DNA from: Bradyrhizobium sp. 149
GTDB taxonomy: Bacteria; Pseudomonadota; Alphaproteobacteria; Rhizobiales; Xanthobacteraceae
Assembly: GCF_023073915.1 (NCBI RefSeq)
Contig: NZ_JADPKK010000022.1
Span: 620,001 to 684,000 of the forward strand
Direction: 5' to 3'
DNA: 64,000 nt
Made by a program: the position numbers and the translations under genes. The notes beneath the pieces were generated by a model. It did no database searches. It had not been told where the DNA came from and saw only the letters and a list, made by a program, of their open reading frames with translations. Positions 16,473-26,051 of this stretch are shown piece after piece. Numbering within the stretch: position 1 is the first letter of the stretch; every line of letters starts with the position of its first letter.

Positions 16473-16797
16473 CCATGGCCGCTGATGGCTTTGAACAGAT
16501 CGCCATCGTCTTCGGACATTTGGAAAAGCATGTCTTGCCGCCACGTTTGCTTCGCGTCGCAGGGAAAACCGGCTGTTTCCGGATCATGCTTTCGGCCCGC
16601 GCTGTGTAGGGGGATGGGGCGCGGAGGTCAATAGCGCGGGGGATTGCCGAAGTTCGCAGCAGGAGCCGGGATTCGTCCGGTGTTTCCGGGGCTTAAGCCG
16701 GGATTTTCAACCCGATTGGCGGCCCGTCATCCACGTCCAAGAGTGATCTGCCTTAGCAATGCGGAGGTCTCGCCCGGCGCGGCTGCCATTGCCGTGG
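16473..16797. other. Intergenic region between ndvB 3' end and tRNA-Lys
   Basis: About 325 bp without a supported gene. It must contain the tRNA promoter on its left side and the 3' end of the ndvB transcript. I see no clear T-run hairpin. Confidence 0.4.
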
Positions 16798-19473
16798 TCA
16801 GCTCGCCTCCCGCCGGACCTCGTTCGGCACCGGCACCGGCTGCTGCGCGCCGACGGGGGTCGGCAGCGCGACCGGGCGCAGGCCGATCAGCTCGGCGGTG
16901 CGGATCGCGCTGTCGCGCCAGAACTGGAACGAGTTGATGCGGCTGAGCTCGAGGATCGCAATGGCGACCGCAGCCAGGAACGGCAGGCTCTGCAGCACCA
17001 GCACGCCGGCGAAGATGTAGATCTCGGTGATCTGGCGATAGCTGTTGGAGGCAACCAGCACGCCGGCGCCGATCAGGAGCAGGGCGCCGATCACGGCCTC
17101 CCAGAACGCCTGGAACTCGATCGACATCCTGGACAGGCCGCCCTTGGAGGTGCGCGCGAAGGCGATGTGCTCGGTGATCAGTCCTTGCGCCACCGCGCGC
17201 GACACCGTCCACTGCACGCTCATCGCCGCGATCATCGCACCCAGCATCTGGCCGGGCTTGATCGCGACGCGCGCGCGGTACATCGACAAGAAGTGCGCGA
17301 GCGAGACGATGAAGGCGCCGATGATCGGCAGCGTCAGGATCTTGTCGGGGATGGCGATGTCGGCGAAGGCCACGATCGGCACCCAGACGAGGTTGAGCAG
17401 CGCCACCACCACGCCGAGGCTCTCGGCGCCCAGCCAGTTCAGCCAGCCAAGGCCGTATTCGCGCTTCTGGTCGGGCGTCAGCCGGCTCTTGCCGGGCAGG
17501 AAATTCCGCCAGTGCTTCTTGACGATCTGCAGGCCGCCATAGGCCCAGCGGTGACGCTGCTTCTTGAAGGCCTCGTAGGTGTCGGGCAGCAGGCCCTGGC
17601 CGTAGCGGTGGTTGGTGTAGTGCGTCGTCCAGCCGAGCTGCTGGATCGAGAGGCCGAGATCCGAGTCCTCGCAGATCGTGTCGGACGACCAGCCGCCGGC
17701 CATGTCCATCGCGGCGCGGCGGATCAGGCACATCGTGCCGTGCACGATGATGGCGTTGGTCTCGTTGCGCTGAACCATGCCGATGTCGAAGAAGCCGGCA
17801 TATTCGCCGTTCATGATGTAGTGCATGATCGACAGATCGCCGTCGCGATGTTCCTGCGGCGCCTGCACCAGGCCGACGCTGGGATCGGCGAACGCCGGCA
17901 CGAGGTCCTTCAGCCAGTCGGGATCGACGACATAGTCGGCATCGAGGATGCCGATGATCTCGGCGTCGACGGCGGTGCGGTCCATCGCGATGCGCAGCGC
18001 ACCGGCCTTGAAGCCCTGCACCTTCTCGGCGTTGATGAACTTGAAGCGTTCACCGAGCGCGCGGCAATGATCCTGGATCGGCTGCCAGAAGGCCGGGTCC
18101 GGCGTGTTGTTGATGATGACGACGCATTCATAGTTCGGATAGTTCAGCCGCGACAGCGCATCGAGGGTCTGCTTGAGCATCTCGACCGGCTCGAAATAAG
18201 CGGGGATGTGGATCGAGACCTTCGGGTAGTAATTCTCGGGCACGCTCTCGACCGGCTTGCCCTTTGTGAGCAGCCGCTGCGGCGGCCGGCCGAACGCGAC
18301 CGCGGCGATCTCGTCGATGCGCGCCATCGCGATGAGGACGAGGGGAACGAGCAGGATCATGCCGAGCGTCAGCGCGAAGGCCGAGCCGAAGATGAAATAG
18401 TGCCCGTTCCAGAACGCAAACACGGTGGCGGCCCAGGCGCCGACGCCATTGGCGGTGGCCGACAGCAGGAACGCCTGCTTCGCCGTCGGCTGCTGCAGCC
18501 GCAGAATCGGCAGCGACAGCAGAACGCCGACCAGCAGCGCCACACCCATCAGCTTCCAGTAGTCAGGGTTTTCCACCGGGCCGGTCCAGGCGAATTTCGG
18601 CTCGCGGCTGGCGTTGAGGATGCCCCAGTACGGACCGACGCCGCCTTCGAAATATTTCCAGGGCTGATCGATGGCTTCGACGATGTTGTATTCCATGCCG
18701 ATGGCATCGGCGCGGCTGACGAAGTTGCGCAACGTCAGCGCCTGCTGGAACGGACCGGGATCCGCGTTGCGTAAGTTGTAACCCGCGCTCGGCCAGCCGA
18801 ACTCGGCGATCACGATGCGCTTGCCGGGGAATAGGTTCCGCAACAGATTGTAGCGGTCGACAGCCTGGTCGACCGCCTGGTCCGAGCGGAAGTTTTCCCA
18901 GTAGGGCAGCACGTGGGCGGCGATGAAGTCGACGTTGGAGCCGAGGTCGGGATTGTCGCGCCAGATGTTCCAGATCTCACCGGTCGTCACGGGCACGCGG
19001 ACCGCGCCCTTGACCTTCTTGATCATCTCGATGAGGTCTTCGACCTTCTGCTCGCCGCGGTAGATCACCTCGTTGCCGACGACGACGCCGTTGACGTTGC
19101 TGTTCTTGCGGGCGAGCTCGATCGCGGCCTTGATCTCGCGCTCGTTGCGATCCTTGTCCTTGTCGATCCAGGCGCCGACGGTGACCTTGAGGCCGAACTC
19201 GGCCGCGATTGGCGGCACCAGTTCCACGCCGCCCGTGGACGAATAGAGGCGGATCGCGCGCGTCATCGTCGACAGCGTTTTCAGGTCGGCGCGGATTTTC
19301 TCCACCGTCGGGATGTTGTCGATATCGGGGTGAGCCGATCCCTCGAATGGCGCGTAGGAGACACTCGGCAGCAAGCCCTTGAAGTCGGGCGCGGGCTCCC
19401 TGTCGCGCAAGACTCCCCAGAGGCCGGCGTGGAGCGCAGTCACAAGCAACAGAACGGCGGCGACAACGCGCAT
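16798..19473 (-). CDS. ndvB: Beta-1,3/1,6-glucan synthase, GH17-like plus GT2 (NdvB type)
   Basis: About 891 residues. An N-terminal helix (MRVVAAVLLLVTALHAGLWG) is followed by a GH17-like domain (about 40-320) with VSYAPF, VVGNEV and IAEFGWPSAGYN, the acid residues of the fold. Then come membrane helices, and a GT2 cellulose-synthase-like domain with ILDADYVVDPDWL, QAPQEHRDGD, ICEDSDLGLSIQQ and the acceptor motif KQRHRWAYGG, then C-terminal helices. In Bradyrhizobium japonicum ndvB makes cyclic beta-1,3;1,6-glucan needed for osmotic adaptation and nodule development. ATG 19473 is chosen over TTG 19536. ndvC-like and ndvD-like genes follow on the right. Confidence 0.9.
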   Translation of the reverse strand: MRVVAAVLLLVTALHAGLWGVLRDREPAPDFKGLLPSVSYAPFEGSAHPDIDNIPTVEKIRADLKTLSTMTRAIRLYSSTGGVELVPPIAAEFGLKVTVGAWIDKDKDRNEREIKAAIELARKNSNVNGVVVGNEVIYRGEQKVEDLIEMIKKVKGAVRVPVTTGEIWNIWRDNPDLGSNVDFIAAHVLPYWENFRSDQAVDQAVDRYNLLRNLFPGKRIVIAEFGWPSAGYNLRNADPGPFQQALTLRNFVSRADAIGMEYNIVEAIDQPWKYFEGGVGPYWGILNASREPKFAWTGPVENPDYWKLMGVALLVGVLLSLPILRLQQPTAKQAFLLSATANGVGAWAATVFAFWNGHYFIFGSAFALTLGMILLVPLVLIAMARIDEIAAVAFGRPPQRLLTKGKPVESVPENYYPKVSIHIPAYFEPVEMLKQTLDALSRLNYPNYECVVIINNTPDPAFWQPIQDHCRALGERFKFINAEKVQGFKAGALRIAMDRTAVDAEIIGILDADYVVDPDWLKDLVPAFADPSVGLVQAPQEHRDGDLSIMHYIMNGEYAGFFDIGMVQRNETNAIIVHGTMCLIRRAAMDMAGGWSSDTICEDSDLGLSIQQLGWTTHYTNHRYGQGLLPDTYEAFKKQRHRWAYGGLQIVKKHWRNFLPGKSRLTPDQKREYGLGWLNWLGAESLGVVVALLNLVWVPIVAFADIAIPDKILTLPIIGAFIVSLAHFLSMYRARVAIKPGQMLGAMIAAMSVQWTVSRAVAQGLITEHIAFARTSKGGLSRMSIEFQAFWEAVIGALLLIGAGVLVASNSYRQITEIYIFAGVLVLQSLPFLAAVAIAILELSRINSFQFWRDSAIRTAELIGLRPVALPTPVGAQQPVPVPNEVRREAS

Positions 19474-19688
19474 CGCGGCTAAACCAAAAGGGGCTGAGGG
19501 GGCAGGGAAGCGGATCCGACCCCGAGATCCGACCAAGTCCGCGGCAAATGGAGCATACCTCTGCAGCGCGGTTTCACAACTGTCATGGCCTCATGACCGT
19601 ATGAGGGCATGTCGAGTATCCGAGTGCGCGGCAGTGCCAATCGCAGATATCGCCGATCGTTCCTGAACGCAGGCTGAAACGATCGCGG

Positions 19689-20279
19689 CTATTTCGGGGG
19701 CGCCGGTGCCGGGCTTGCCGCAGGCGAGGGGCTGGCGGCCGGCTGCGGCTGCGCATTGCCTGATGTCGGCGCGGCCGGCTGCGAGGCCGCGGCCGCCGCC
19801 TGCTGCGGCTGGGAGGCCGGGTTGATCCAGCAAGCGTGCACACGGCTGTCCAGGGTCTCGGCGACCTTGGGATCGATCTGGCCGCCAAAGCGGGTCAGGC
19901 AGCGGAAGGCGGCCTGAATGTGGCCGCCGGGGCAGCCGAAGCGGTCGTAGAGGTCGAGGTGCCGGAATGCGGTATCGAGGTCATCCCGCCACATCAGCCG
20001 CACCACGCGCCGTCCGAGCCAGACGCATTCGGGGTTGCCGGCCGGGCCGCTGATGACCTGGGCTGCTTCGGCGAACTCGTCTGTGCGGCGCTGGTTCTGG
20101 GCGGCATCCTTGGCCGCGTCGGCGGGCTGGGCGGCTGCCTTGCTCTGGTCCGGGGCCGGCGTGCCGCTCTGAGCGGAAGCGGCACCAATACCGATCAGGA
20201 TGACAAGGGAGGAGACGGCCAAGGTGGCGGCGAACTGCCGCACGACCGCATTTCGTAACTCGAACACCCGTTGCCGCAT
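19689..20279 (-). CDS. ndvD: NdvD-like small exported protein
   Basis: 196 residues from ATG 20279, preceded by GGGGAA. A signal peptide (RQFAATLAVSSLVILIGIGA, then ASAQS) is followed by an Ala/Pro/Gln-rich segment, a compact domain with four Cys (PECVWLGRRVVRLMWRDDLD, DRFGCPGGHIQAAFRC, VHACW) and another Ala/Pro tail. From memory, B. japonicum ndvD is a third glucan gene of about 26 kDa lying between ndvB and ndvC, and this gene occupies that place, though the start at 20387 would be needed to approach that size. Its biochemical role is not known. Low-complexity ends suggest a periplasmic, possibly cell-wall-spanning protein. Confidence 0.6.
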   Translation of the reverse strand: MRQRVFELRNAVVRQFAATLAVSSLVILIGIGAASAQSGTPAPDQSKAAAQPADAAKDAAQNQRRTDEFAEAAQVISGPAGNPECVWLGRRVVRLMWRDDLDTAFRHLDLYDRFGCPGGHIQAAFRCLTRFGGQIDPKVAETLDSRVHACWINPASQPQQAAAAASQPAAPTSGNAQPQPAASPSPAASPAPAPPK

Positions 20280-20502
20280 GAATTCCCCAATATATAAGCT
20301 GACCGTCCGCGTCAGGACCTCGCGGACGCGCCGGTGATGGCGTCCAAATGGGTCTCCAATGCGGCGGAAAAGTCCTCCCGAGTCCATGGCCTGAATCTCG
20401 AATTTTGTCCAGCAAAGTCACGATCCTAGGCCTCGGTCGAACGGCCGCAGGTAAATTCCTCGGGGGAGGGATGGATCCATAACGGAGTCACCCCCTTGGC
20501 AG

Positions 20503-22167
20503 ATGGCGTGCGAGCAGGTAATCGACGGCCCTTCGCGGAGGACGGAACCGATTTCTCTTCGTACGCCACTGGCGCTTCTGCTCATCTCGCTGGGTGCGAT
20601 CGCTGCCGTGTGGTGGTGGCTTGCCACGCCGATCACGCTCGCGCGCGCCCCGATCGATCCCGCTGACAAGGTCCAGTGCGTCTCATACGCGCCGTTCCGC
20701 GGCGAGCAGTCGCCCCTGAACGCATGGACCCATATCGAGGCCGAGCAGATCGAGCAGGACCTGCGCCAGCTCAAGGAGATCACCGACTGCGTCCGCACCT
20801 ATTCGATGGAGAACGGCCTCGATCAGGTGCCGGCGATCGCGGCCAGGATCGGCGGGCTGAAGGTGCTCCAGGGCATCTGGCTCTCCAGCAACCGCACCAA
20901 GAATTTCGAGCAGGCCGCGCTCGCCATCCGCCTCACCAAGGATTTCCCCGGCATCATCACCAGCGTCATCGTCGGCAACGAAGTGCTGCTGCGCGGCGAG
21001 ATGACCACCGCGGACCTCGTCTCCATCATTCGCTCGGTGAAGGCGCAAGTCAGCGTGCCCGTCACCTATGCCGATGTCTGGGAGTTCTGGCTCAGGAATC
21101 GCGAGGTCTATGACGCCGTCGACTTCGTCACGATCCACATCCTGCCGTACTGGGAAGACATTCCGGTGCGCGCCAAGTTCGCGGCGTCCCATGTCGAACA
21201 GATCCGCGAGCGGATGGCGGTCGCCTTTCCCGGCAAGGAGATCCTGATCGGCGAAACCGGCTGGCCGAGCGAAGGGCGCATGCGCGATGGCGCGCTGCCG
21301 TCGCGCACCAACCAGGCGCGGGTCGTCTCGGAAATTCTGAGCCTCGCGAAGGCGCAGAAATTCCGCGTCAATCTGATTGAGTCCTACGACCAGCCGTGGA
21401 AGCGCAAGCTGGAGGGCACCGTCGGCGGATATTGGGGCCTCTATGACTCGGTGCGCCGCAGCCTGAAATATCCGCCGGGCGAGCCGATCAGCAATTTCCC
21501 GTACTGGAAATGGTACATGGGCGCCGGCATGGGCCTCTGCGCGCTGGTGTTCGCGGTCGCCGGCCTGACGTTGCGGCGCAGGCCCTGGACGCCGCGTTTC
21601 TCGGCCTGGCTCGGGGTGGCGATCTCGGCGACGTCGGCGGGCATCCTGCTCGGGATCGGCGCCGACAAGATGTACTATGAGAGCTACGGCATCGGCGGTT
21701 GGCTGCTGTGGGGGACGCTGCTCGCGGCCGGCATCCTATCGCCGATCTTCTGCGCGCAGGCGATGGTGATCGGCCGCAGTCTTCCGACCTTCCTCGATCT
21801 GCTTGGTCCGCGCGAGGGCCGGAAATGGTCAAAACTCACCGCCGTGCTCGGCCTGACGCTGGCGGCGAGCGCGGTGATCGCGGCGCAGACTGCGCTCGGC
21901 TTCGTGTTTGACCCGCGCTACCGCGACTTCCCCTATGCCTCGCTGACGATGGCGGTGGTGCCGTTCGCGCTGTTGATGCTGAACCGGCCGCAGATCGGCC
22001 AGCGTCCGATCGCGGAGTCGGTATTCGCCGGCGTGCTGACGCTGTCGGCAGCCTATGTGCTCGTCAACGAAGGCCGCGACAATTGGCAGTCGCTGTGGAC
22101 CTGCGCAATTTACCTGTTGTTCGCGCTTACGCTGTGGCGGGCGCGGGCCGAGCAAATCCAAGAATGA
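20503..22167 (+). CDS. ndvC: GH17-like glucosyltransferase for beta-1,6 linkages (NdvC type)
   Basis: 554 residues. A membrane helix (LALLLISLGAIAAVWWWLAT) is followed by a GH17-like domain (residues about 60-320): VSYAPFRGEQ, VIVGNEVLLRGEM, VTIHILPYWED and ILIGETGWPSEGRM carry the two catalytic Glu regions (NEV, ETGWPS). The rest is seven or so membrane helices. B. japonicum ndvC encodes a protein of about this size, similar to yeast beta-1,3-glucanosyl enzymes, and is needed for beta-1,6 linkages in the cyclic glucan. It diverges from ndvD (about 220 bp) and its last 41 bp overlap the convergent gene at 22127. Confidence 0.88.
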   Translation: MACEQVIDGPSRRTEPISLRTPLALLLISLGAIAAVWWWLATPITLARAPIDPADKVQCVSYAPFRGEQSPLNAWTHIEAEQIEQDLRQLKEITDCVRTYSMENGLDQVPAIAARIGGLKVLQGIWLSSNRTKNFEQAALAIRLTKDFPGIITSVIVGNEVLLRGEMTTADLVSIIRSVKAQVSVPVTYADVWEFWLRNREVYDAVDFVTIHILPYWEDIPVRAKFAASHVEQIRERMAVAFPGKEILIGETGWPSEGRMRDGALPSRTNQARVVSEILSLAKAQKFRVNLIESYDQPWKRKLEGTVGGYWGLYDSVRRSLKYPPGEPISNFPYWKWYMGAGMGLCALVFAVAGLTLRRRPWTPRFSAWLGVAISATSAGILLGIGADKMYYESYGIGGWLLWGTLLAAGILSPIFCAQAMVIGRSLPTFLDLLGPREGRKWSKLTAVLGLTLAASAVIAAQTALGFVFDPRYRDFPYASLTMAVVPFALLMLNRPQIGQRPIAESVFAGVLTLSAAYVLVNEGRDNWQSLWTCAIYLLFALTLWRARAEQIQE

Positions 22168-22507
22168 ACAGGCCGACCGCCAGGCCGGACAGCACGACAT
22201 TGTAGAGCACGATGCCAAGGCCCGCGGCGATGATGCCGACGGTCAGGAGCACGATCGACGGCCGCATCAGGTTCAGCGTTGCAACCACCAGCGCAACAAT
22301 ACCGAACACCGAACCCTTGAACAGCACGGTCGAGACCGAGCGCGCCTTGCAGATCAGGGTCTGAAGTCCGGCGTCGCAGGCGAGACCTACCTGCGAATTT
22401 TCAATTGCGAGGTAGCGCAGATAGAGCGCATAGCCGACGCTGGCGAAGCCGACGACGATCAGGAACTGCACCTGGTAGGGCGAGAGGCGGAAGGGCTTTT
22501 TTGTCAT
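22127..22507 (-). CDS. Small membrane protein with four helices
   Basis: 126 residues beginning MTKKPFRLSPYQVQFLIVVG, with helices near 13-30, 60-80, 82-98 and 100-118 (TVGIIAAGLGIVLYNVVLSG). Two Cys sit in a periplasmic-side loop (LACDAGLQTLICKARS), a spacing reminiscent of a disulfide. No family named. Its 3' end overlaps ndvC by 41 bp in convergent orientation, so antisense effects between the two are possible. Confidence 0.75.
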   Translation of the reverse strand: MTKKPFRLSPYQVQFLIVVGFASVGYALYLRYLAIENSQVGLACDAGLQTLICKARSVSTVLFKGSVFGIVALVVATLNLMRPSIVLLTVGIIAAGLGIVLYNVVLSGLAVGLFILGFARPAPATA

Positions 22508-22691
22508 GGCGGCAATATGGTCGGGAAGGCGCGGGCGGGCAACAGGGAAGGTGAGTTTATGTTGATTGCGGGCCGTTGACGGGAGCAGCAAGGGCGGCCG
22601 CGCTTGCCCGAATATCTCCAGGAACAGGCTGGGATCGCGCAGGTTCTGAAAGGCGTGACCGCAGAACGCATGTTGCCTGCAAGGAGCGAGC

Positions 22692-22838
22692 ATGGAAAAG
22701 CCAACTCGGGAGCAACTGGACGAACTCAAGAGGCTGAGCAAGGAAGCGCGGGTCGAGGATTGGTCGGAACTTGTCCAATCGAGGGATGAAGCGGAGAACC
22801 GCATTCGCGACCTGAAGGAAAAAGCGCGCATCGAGTAG
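22692..22838 (+). CDS. Short helical protein, DUF3072-like
   Basis: 48 residues beginning MEKPTREQLDELKRLSKEAR, then a second helix around SRDEAENRIRDLKEKARIE. The pattern (Q-LDELKRLSKEA ... S-xxEAxxRIxDL) fits the DUF3072 family of small proteins, whose role is unknown. GGAG lies 7 nt before the ATG. Confidence 0.7.
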   Translation: MEKPTREQLDELKRLSKEARVEDWSELVQSRDEAENRIRDLKEKARIE

Positions 22839-22914
22839 GTGATTGCGTGGCCCATGAGCCATCAAGCGCGATGCCCGCGGGACGGTCTTGACCGCCAACG
22901 AGCGGATGCCGCGC

Positions 22915-24261
22915 CTACCGCCTGAAGAACGACGACAGCGTTGATCCCGTGGATGCGGACGCCGCCTCCGGCTTCGGCTGCGCGGCCGGCTGCGCCGCAG
23001 GAGCAGGCGCGGGCTCCTCGCGCTTTGACGAGCGTTTTGGGGAATAGCTGCGGCGGCGCTTGTCAGGCTTGGCAGCGGGCGCGGGCGCCGGCGCAGTCTC
23101 AGCTTGCGGCACCGAGTCCTGGTTCTTGTCGGCGTTCTTTTCCTGAACCTGATCCTGAGACTTTTCTTGCCCCTTGTCCGAACCGCCGCGCATCGACAGG
23201 CGCTGGCCGTCGAACACGGTGGTCTCGCAGTGGCGGTCGTTCTCGGCAAGGCCGGCGCAGAGCCTTGCTGCTGCCGCGGCGTTGATCAGCGGGCCGGCGC
23301 CGAGACGAAGCTGCATGCCGAGGCCGGTGTTGCCTTCCTTGATCATGATGATCGGCCGCAGCGCTGCGATCTCGGGATTGGATTTGCTCAGCCCGCGCCA
23401 GAGTGCACGCAGGCCGTCGATCGAGTTGGCGCCACCGAGATCGATCGCAAAGCGCGTCTGCTGAACCGCAATCGCAGGAGCTTCGCTCTCGGCCGCTTCC
23501 GGCGGCTTCGCTGCCACAGCAGCGACCTCGATCGGAGCGGAGGCCGGGTCGGGCTTCTTCTCGGCAGCCTTCTCAATTGCCTCGGGCTGCATCAGTTTTG
23601 ATGCGGCCGGATCGGGCGGCGCCATGATCGATTTGGATGGGACCAACGGAAGCATCGGCAATGCCGACGTCGTCGCCGGCGACTGCGCTACCAGCGAGGC
23701 GGCAGCCGCGCTCTGTGGCGGCGGACTCGACGGCTCCTTTGCGGACTCGGCACGCGGCTTGTCGTTGGCCGGAGCGGGTGTCGAGGCGACCGGCGCGATG
23801 CTGGGCGCCGGTGGCCCGACCAAAACTGGCGCGTCCTGCGGCTTCGCAACGGACGCCTGCGGCGGCGTGGTCGTCTGCTTGGCGATGGCGCCGGTGACGG
23901 AATCGAGCCCTTGCTCCAGCACGGTGACGCGCGAATAGAGCCGGTCGCGATCAGTGTTCAGCGTCTCGATGGCGGAGGCGAGGCGGCGGGCCTCGTTCTG
24001 GCTCTCCTTGGTCAGCATCTGGAGCCGGTCGGCCTGGCGCGCGAGATCGGCGGACGCAACCTGGTCGCGCCGCCAGCCGAGCTGGGCCTGATTGGCCAAC
24101 ACACCAATCACCACGGCCCCGACGGCCGCCACGCCCCACGAGCCCAGCCGCCACATCATGCCGCGATCGTACGAACTCTCCTCGGCCACAAGTCCGGAGA
24201 ACAGCCCGCCGGTCTCCTTGGCGCCGAAGGCATCCGCCAGTAGGTCGGAATCCTTTGCCAT
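22915..24261 (-). CDS. Membrane-anchored SPOR-like protein
   Basis: 448 residues. A cytoplasmic N-terminus (MAKDSDLLADAFGAKETGGL) leads to one membrane helix near residue 43-60 (SWGVAAVGAVVIGVLANQAQ) and a coiled coil (RLASAIETLNTDRDRLYSRV). A long Pro/Ala linker leads to a SPOR-type fold at about residues 275-370 (RFAIDLGGANSIDGLRALWR, then PIIMIKEGNTGLGMQLRLGA and ARLCAGLAENDRHCETTVFD). SPOR domains bind denuded peptidoglycan at division sites. The tail is basic and Ala/Pro-rich. It is divergent from glmU with about 175 bp between. Confidence 0.75.
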   Translation of the reverse strand: MAKDSDLLADAFGAKETGGLFSGLVAEESSYDRGMMWRLGSWGVAAVGAVVIGVLANQAQLGWRRDQVASADLARQADRLQMLTKESQNEARRLASAIETLNTDRDRLYSRVTVLEQGLDSVTGAIAKQTTTPPQASVAKPQDAPVLVGPPAPSIAPVASTPAPANDKPRAESAKEPSSPPPQSAAAASLVAQSPATTSALPMLPLVPSKSIMAPPDPAASKLMQPEAIEKAAEKKPDPASAPIEVAAVAAKPPEAAESEAPAIAVQQTRFAIDLGGANSIDGLRALWRGLSKSNPEIAALRPIIMIKEGNTGLGMQLRLGAGPLINAAAAARLCAGLAENDRHCETTVFDGQRLSMRGGSDKGQEKSQDQVQEKNADKNQDSVPQAETAPAPAPAAKPDKRRRSYSPKRSSKREEPAPAPAAQPAAQPKPEAASASTGSTLSSFFRR

Positions 24262-24435
24262 GAACGTTAAGTGCCCAACCCCTGTCCGGCTTCCCCGAAT
24301 CAATCAGGGAACATTAACAGGAAAAGCGTGTCGCACTTGAACTCCGGGCGTTTGCGGGGGTAGCAAGGCGGGAGGATCTGAGGCGGCTCGCCGCCCATAG
24401 CGCCAATTGATTCGGCCGTGTTTGACAGGATTTCG

Positions 24436-25803
24436 ATGACAGCCCGTTCCAGCCTCACGATCGTGCTCGCCGCTGGCGAAGGCACGCGCATGCGATCGAG
24501 CCTGCCGAAAGTGCTGCATCCCATCGCGCACCAGAGCCTGCTCACCCACGTGCTCGCCGCGGCGCCCAAGGGAACTGGCACCTCGCTCGCGGTCGTGATC
24601 GGACCCGACCATCAGCCGGTGGCGGACGAAGCAAAGCGCATCCGCCCCGATGCGCTCACCTTCGTGCAACATGAACGGCTCGGCACCGCGCATGCGGTGC
24701 TGGCGGCGCGCGATGCCATTGCGCGGGGCGTGGATGACCTGCTGATTGCGTTCGGCGACACGCCGCTGATCTCGGCCGAGACCTTCGCGCGGCTGCGCGC
24801 GCCGCTGGCCAAGGGCGCCGCGATTGCGGCGCTCGGCTTCCGTGCCGCCGACCCCACCGGCTATGGCCGCTTCATCGTCGAGGGCGATCGCCTGGTCGCG
24901 ATCCGCGAGCAGGCCGATGCGAGCCCTAAAGAGCGCAAGATCGACCTGTGCAATGCCGGGGTCATGGCGATCGACGGGCGCCGCGCGCTCGCGATCCTCG
25001 ACAAGATCGGCAATGCGAACGCCAAGGGCGAATATTATCTGACCGACGCGGTCGGCATTATCAGCGAACAGGGATGGGATGCCGTGGTGATCGAAACCAG
25101 CGAGGACGAAGTGCGCGGCATCAACACCAAGGCGCAGCTCGCCGAGGCCGAAAGCGTGATGCAGGCGCGATTGCGCAAGGCTGCGATGGAGGCCGGCGTC
25201 ACGCTGATCGCGCCCGAAACCGTCTATCTCGCCGCGGATACCGTGTTCGGCAAGGACGTAACGATCGAGCCCTTCGTGGTGATCGGCCCCGGCGTTTCGA
25301 TCGGCGACGGCACGGTGATCCATTCGTTCTCGCACATCGTGCAGACCACGCTCGGCAAGAACGTCTCGATCGGTCCCTATGCGCGGCTGCGACCCGGCAC
25401 CTCGCTCGGCGACGGCGCGCGCATCGGCAATTTCGTGGAGACCAAGGCCGCGACGCTGGAGGCCGGCGTCAAGGTCAACCATCTCTCCTACATTGGCGAT
25501 GCCACCATCGGCGCCAATTCCAACATCGGCGCCGGCACCATCACCTGCAACTATGACGGCTTCAGGAAGCACAAGACCATCATCGGGCAGGGTGCCTTCG
25601 TCGGCACCAACTCCTCGCTGGTCGCGCCGGTGACAATCGGCAATGGCGCCTATATTGGCTCCGGCTCGGTGATCACGCGCGACGTGCCCGACGATGCCAT
25701 GGCGCTGGAGCGCAGCCCGCAGACCATCAGGGAAGGCGGCGCTGCGCGCTACCGCGAGATGAAGACGCGGGGCAGGGAACCTGGAAAGAAGCCGGAGAAG
25801 TGA
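24436..25803 (+). CDS. glmU: Bifunctional UDP-GlcNAc pyrophosphorylase / GlcN-1-P acetyltransferase
   Basis: 455 residues. N-terminal nucleotidyltransferase with LAAGEGTRMRSSLPKVLHPI near residue 10, GDTPLI near 105 and the conserved NAGVMAI. C-terminal left-handed beta helix from about residue 250 with hexapeptide repeats, and the acetyltransferase region (VKVNHLSYIGDATIGANSNI, TCNYDG, FVGTNSSLVAPVTIG). It makes UDP-GlcNAc for peptidoglycan and LPS from GlcN-1-P, working after GlmS, encoded 5.5 kb downstream. ATG 24436 with AGGA upstream is favoured over GTG 24418. In related genomes glmU and glmS are near neighbours; here the element at 26.4-31.2 kb separates them. Confidence 0.95.
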   Translation: MTARSSLTIVLAAGEGTRMRSSLPKVLHPIAHQSLLTHVLAAAPKGTGTSLAVVIGPDHQPVADEAKRIRPDALTFVQHERLGTAHAVLAARDAIARGVDDLLIAFGDTPLISAETFARLRAPLAKGAAIAALGFRAADPTGYGRFIVEGDRLVAIREQADASPKERKIDLCNAGVMAIDGRRALAILDKIGNANAKGEYYLTDAVGIISEQGWDAVVIETSEDEVRGINTKAQLAEAESVMQARLRKAAMEAGVTLIAPETVYLAADTVFGKDVTIEPFVVIGPGVSIGDGTVIHSFSHIVQTTLGKNVSIGPYARLRPGTSLGDGARIGNFVETKAATLEAGVKVNHLSYIGDATIGANSNIGAGTITCNYDGFRKHKTIIGQGAFVGTNSSLVAPVTIGNGAYIGSGSVITRDVPDDAMALERSPQTIREGGAARYREMKTRGREPGKKPEK

Positions 25804-25850
25804 GCGGCCGAGTGCCGATCTCTGATCGGTGTTATTAGGGCTGCGCGCTC

Positions 25851-26042
25851 ATGGACGACGACACCATCGACGACATCATCAGAGTGCTGGTCAAGCGCGT
25901 CATCACGCCGCCGGGACGATGGGTGCTAGAACAGTTCGGCGTGCGTTACCCCTATGAGCATGAGACCGCGTCGTTGTTCACCGGGCTGGCGTTCTGGGTG
26001 CTCGTCGTTTTCCTTGTGTTTGCCGTGGTGCTGGGATGGTAA
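25851..26042 (+). CDS. Small single-pass membrane protein
   Basis: 63 residues beginning MDDDTIDDIIRVLVKRVITP, with a C-terminal membrane helix (GLAFWVLVVFLVFAVVLGW). It lies 47 bp after glmU and may be its operon partner. No family recognised. Confidence 0.65.
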   Translation: MDDDTIDDIIRVLVKRVITPPGRWVLEQFGVRYPYEHETASLFTGLAFWVLVVFLVFAVVLGW

Positions 26043-26051
26043 GGCCCAACG

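Noticed and set aside
16759..18774. 671-codon plus-strand frame opposite ndvB
   Set aside because: Antisense of ndvB, with the composition typical of GC3-driven frames.
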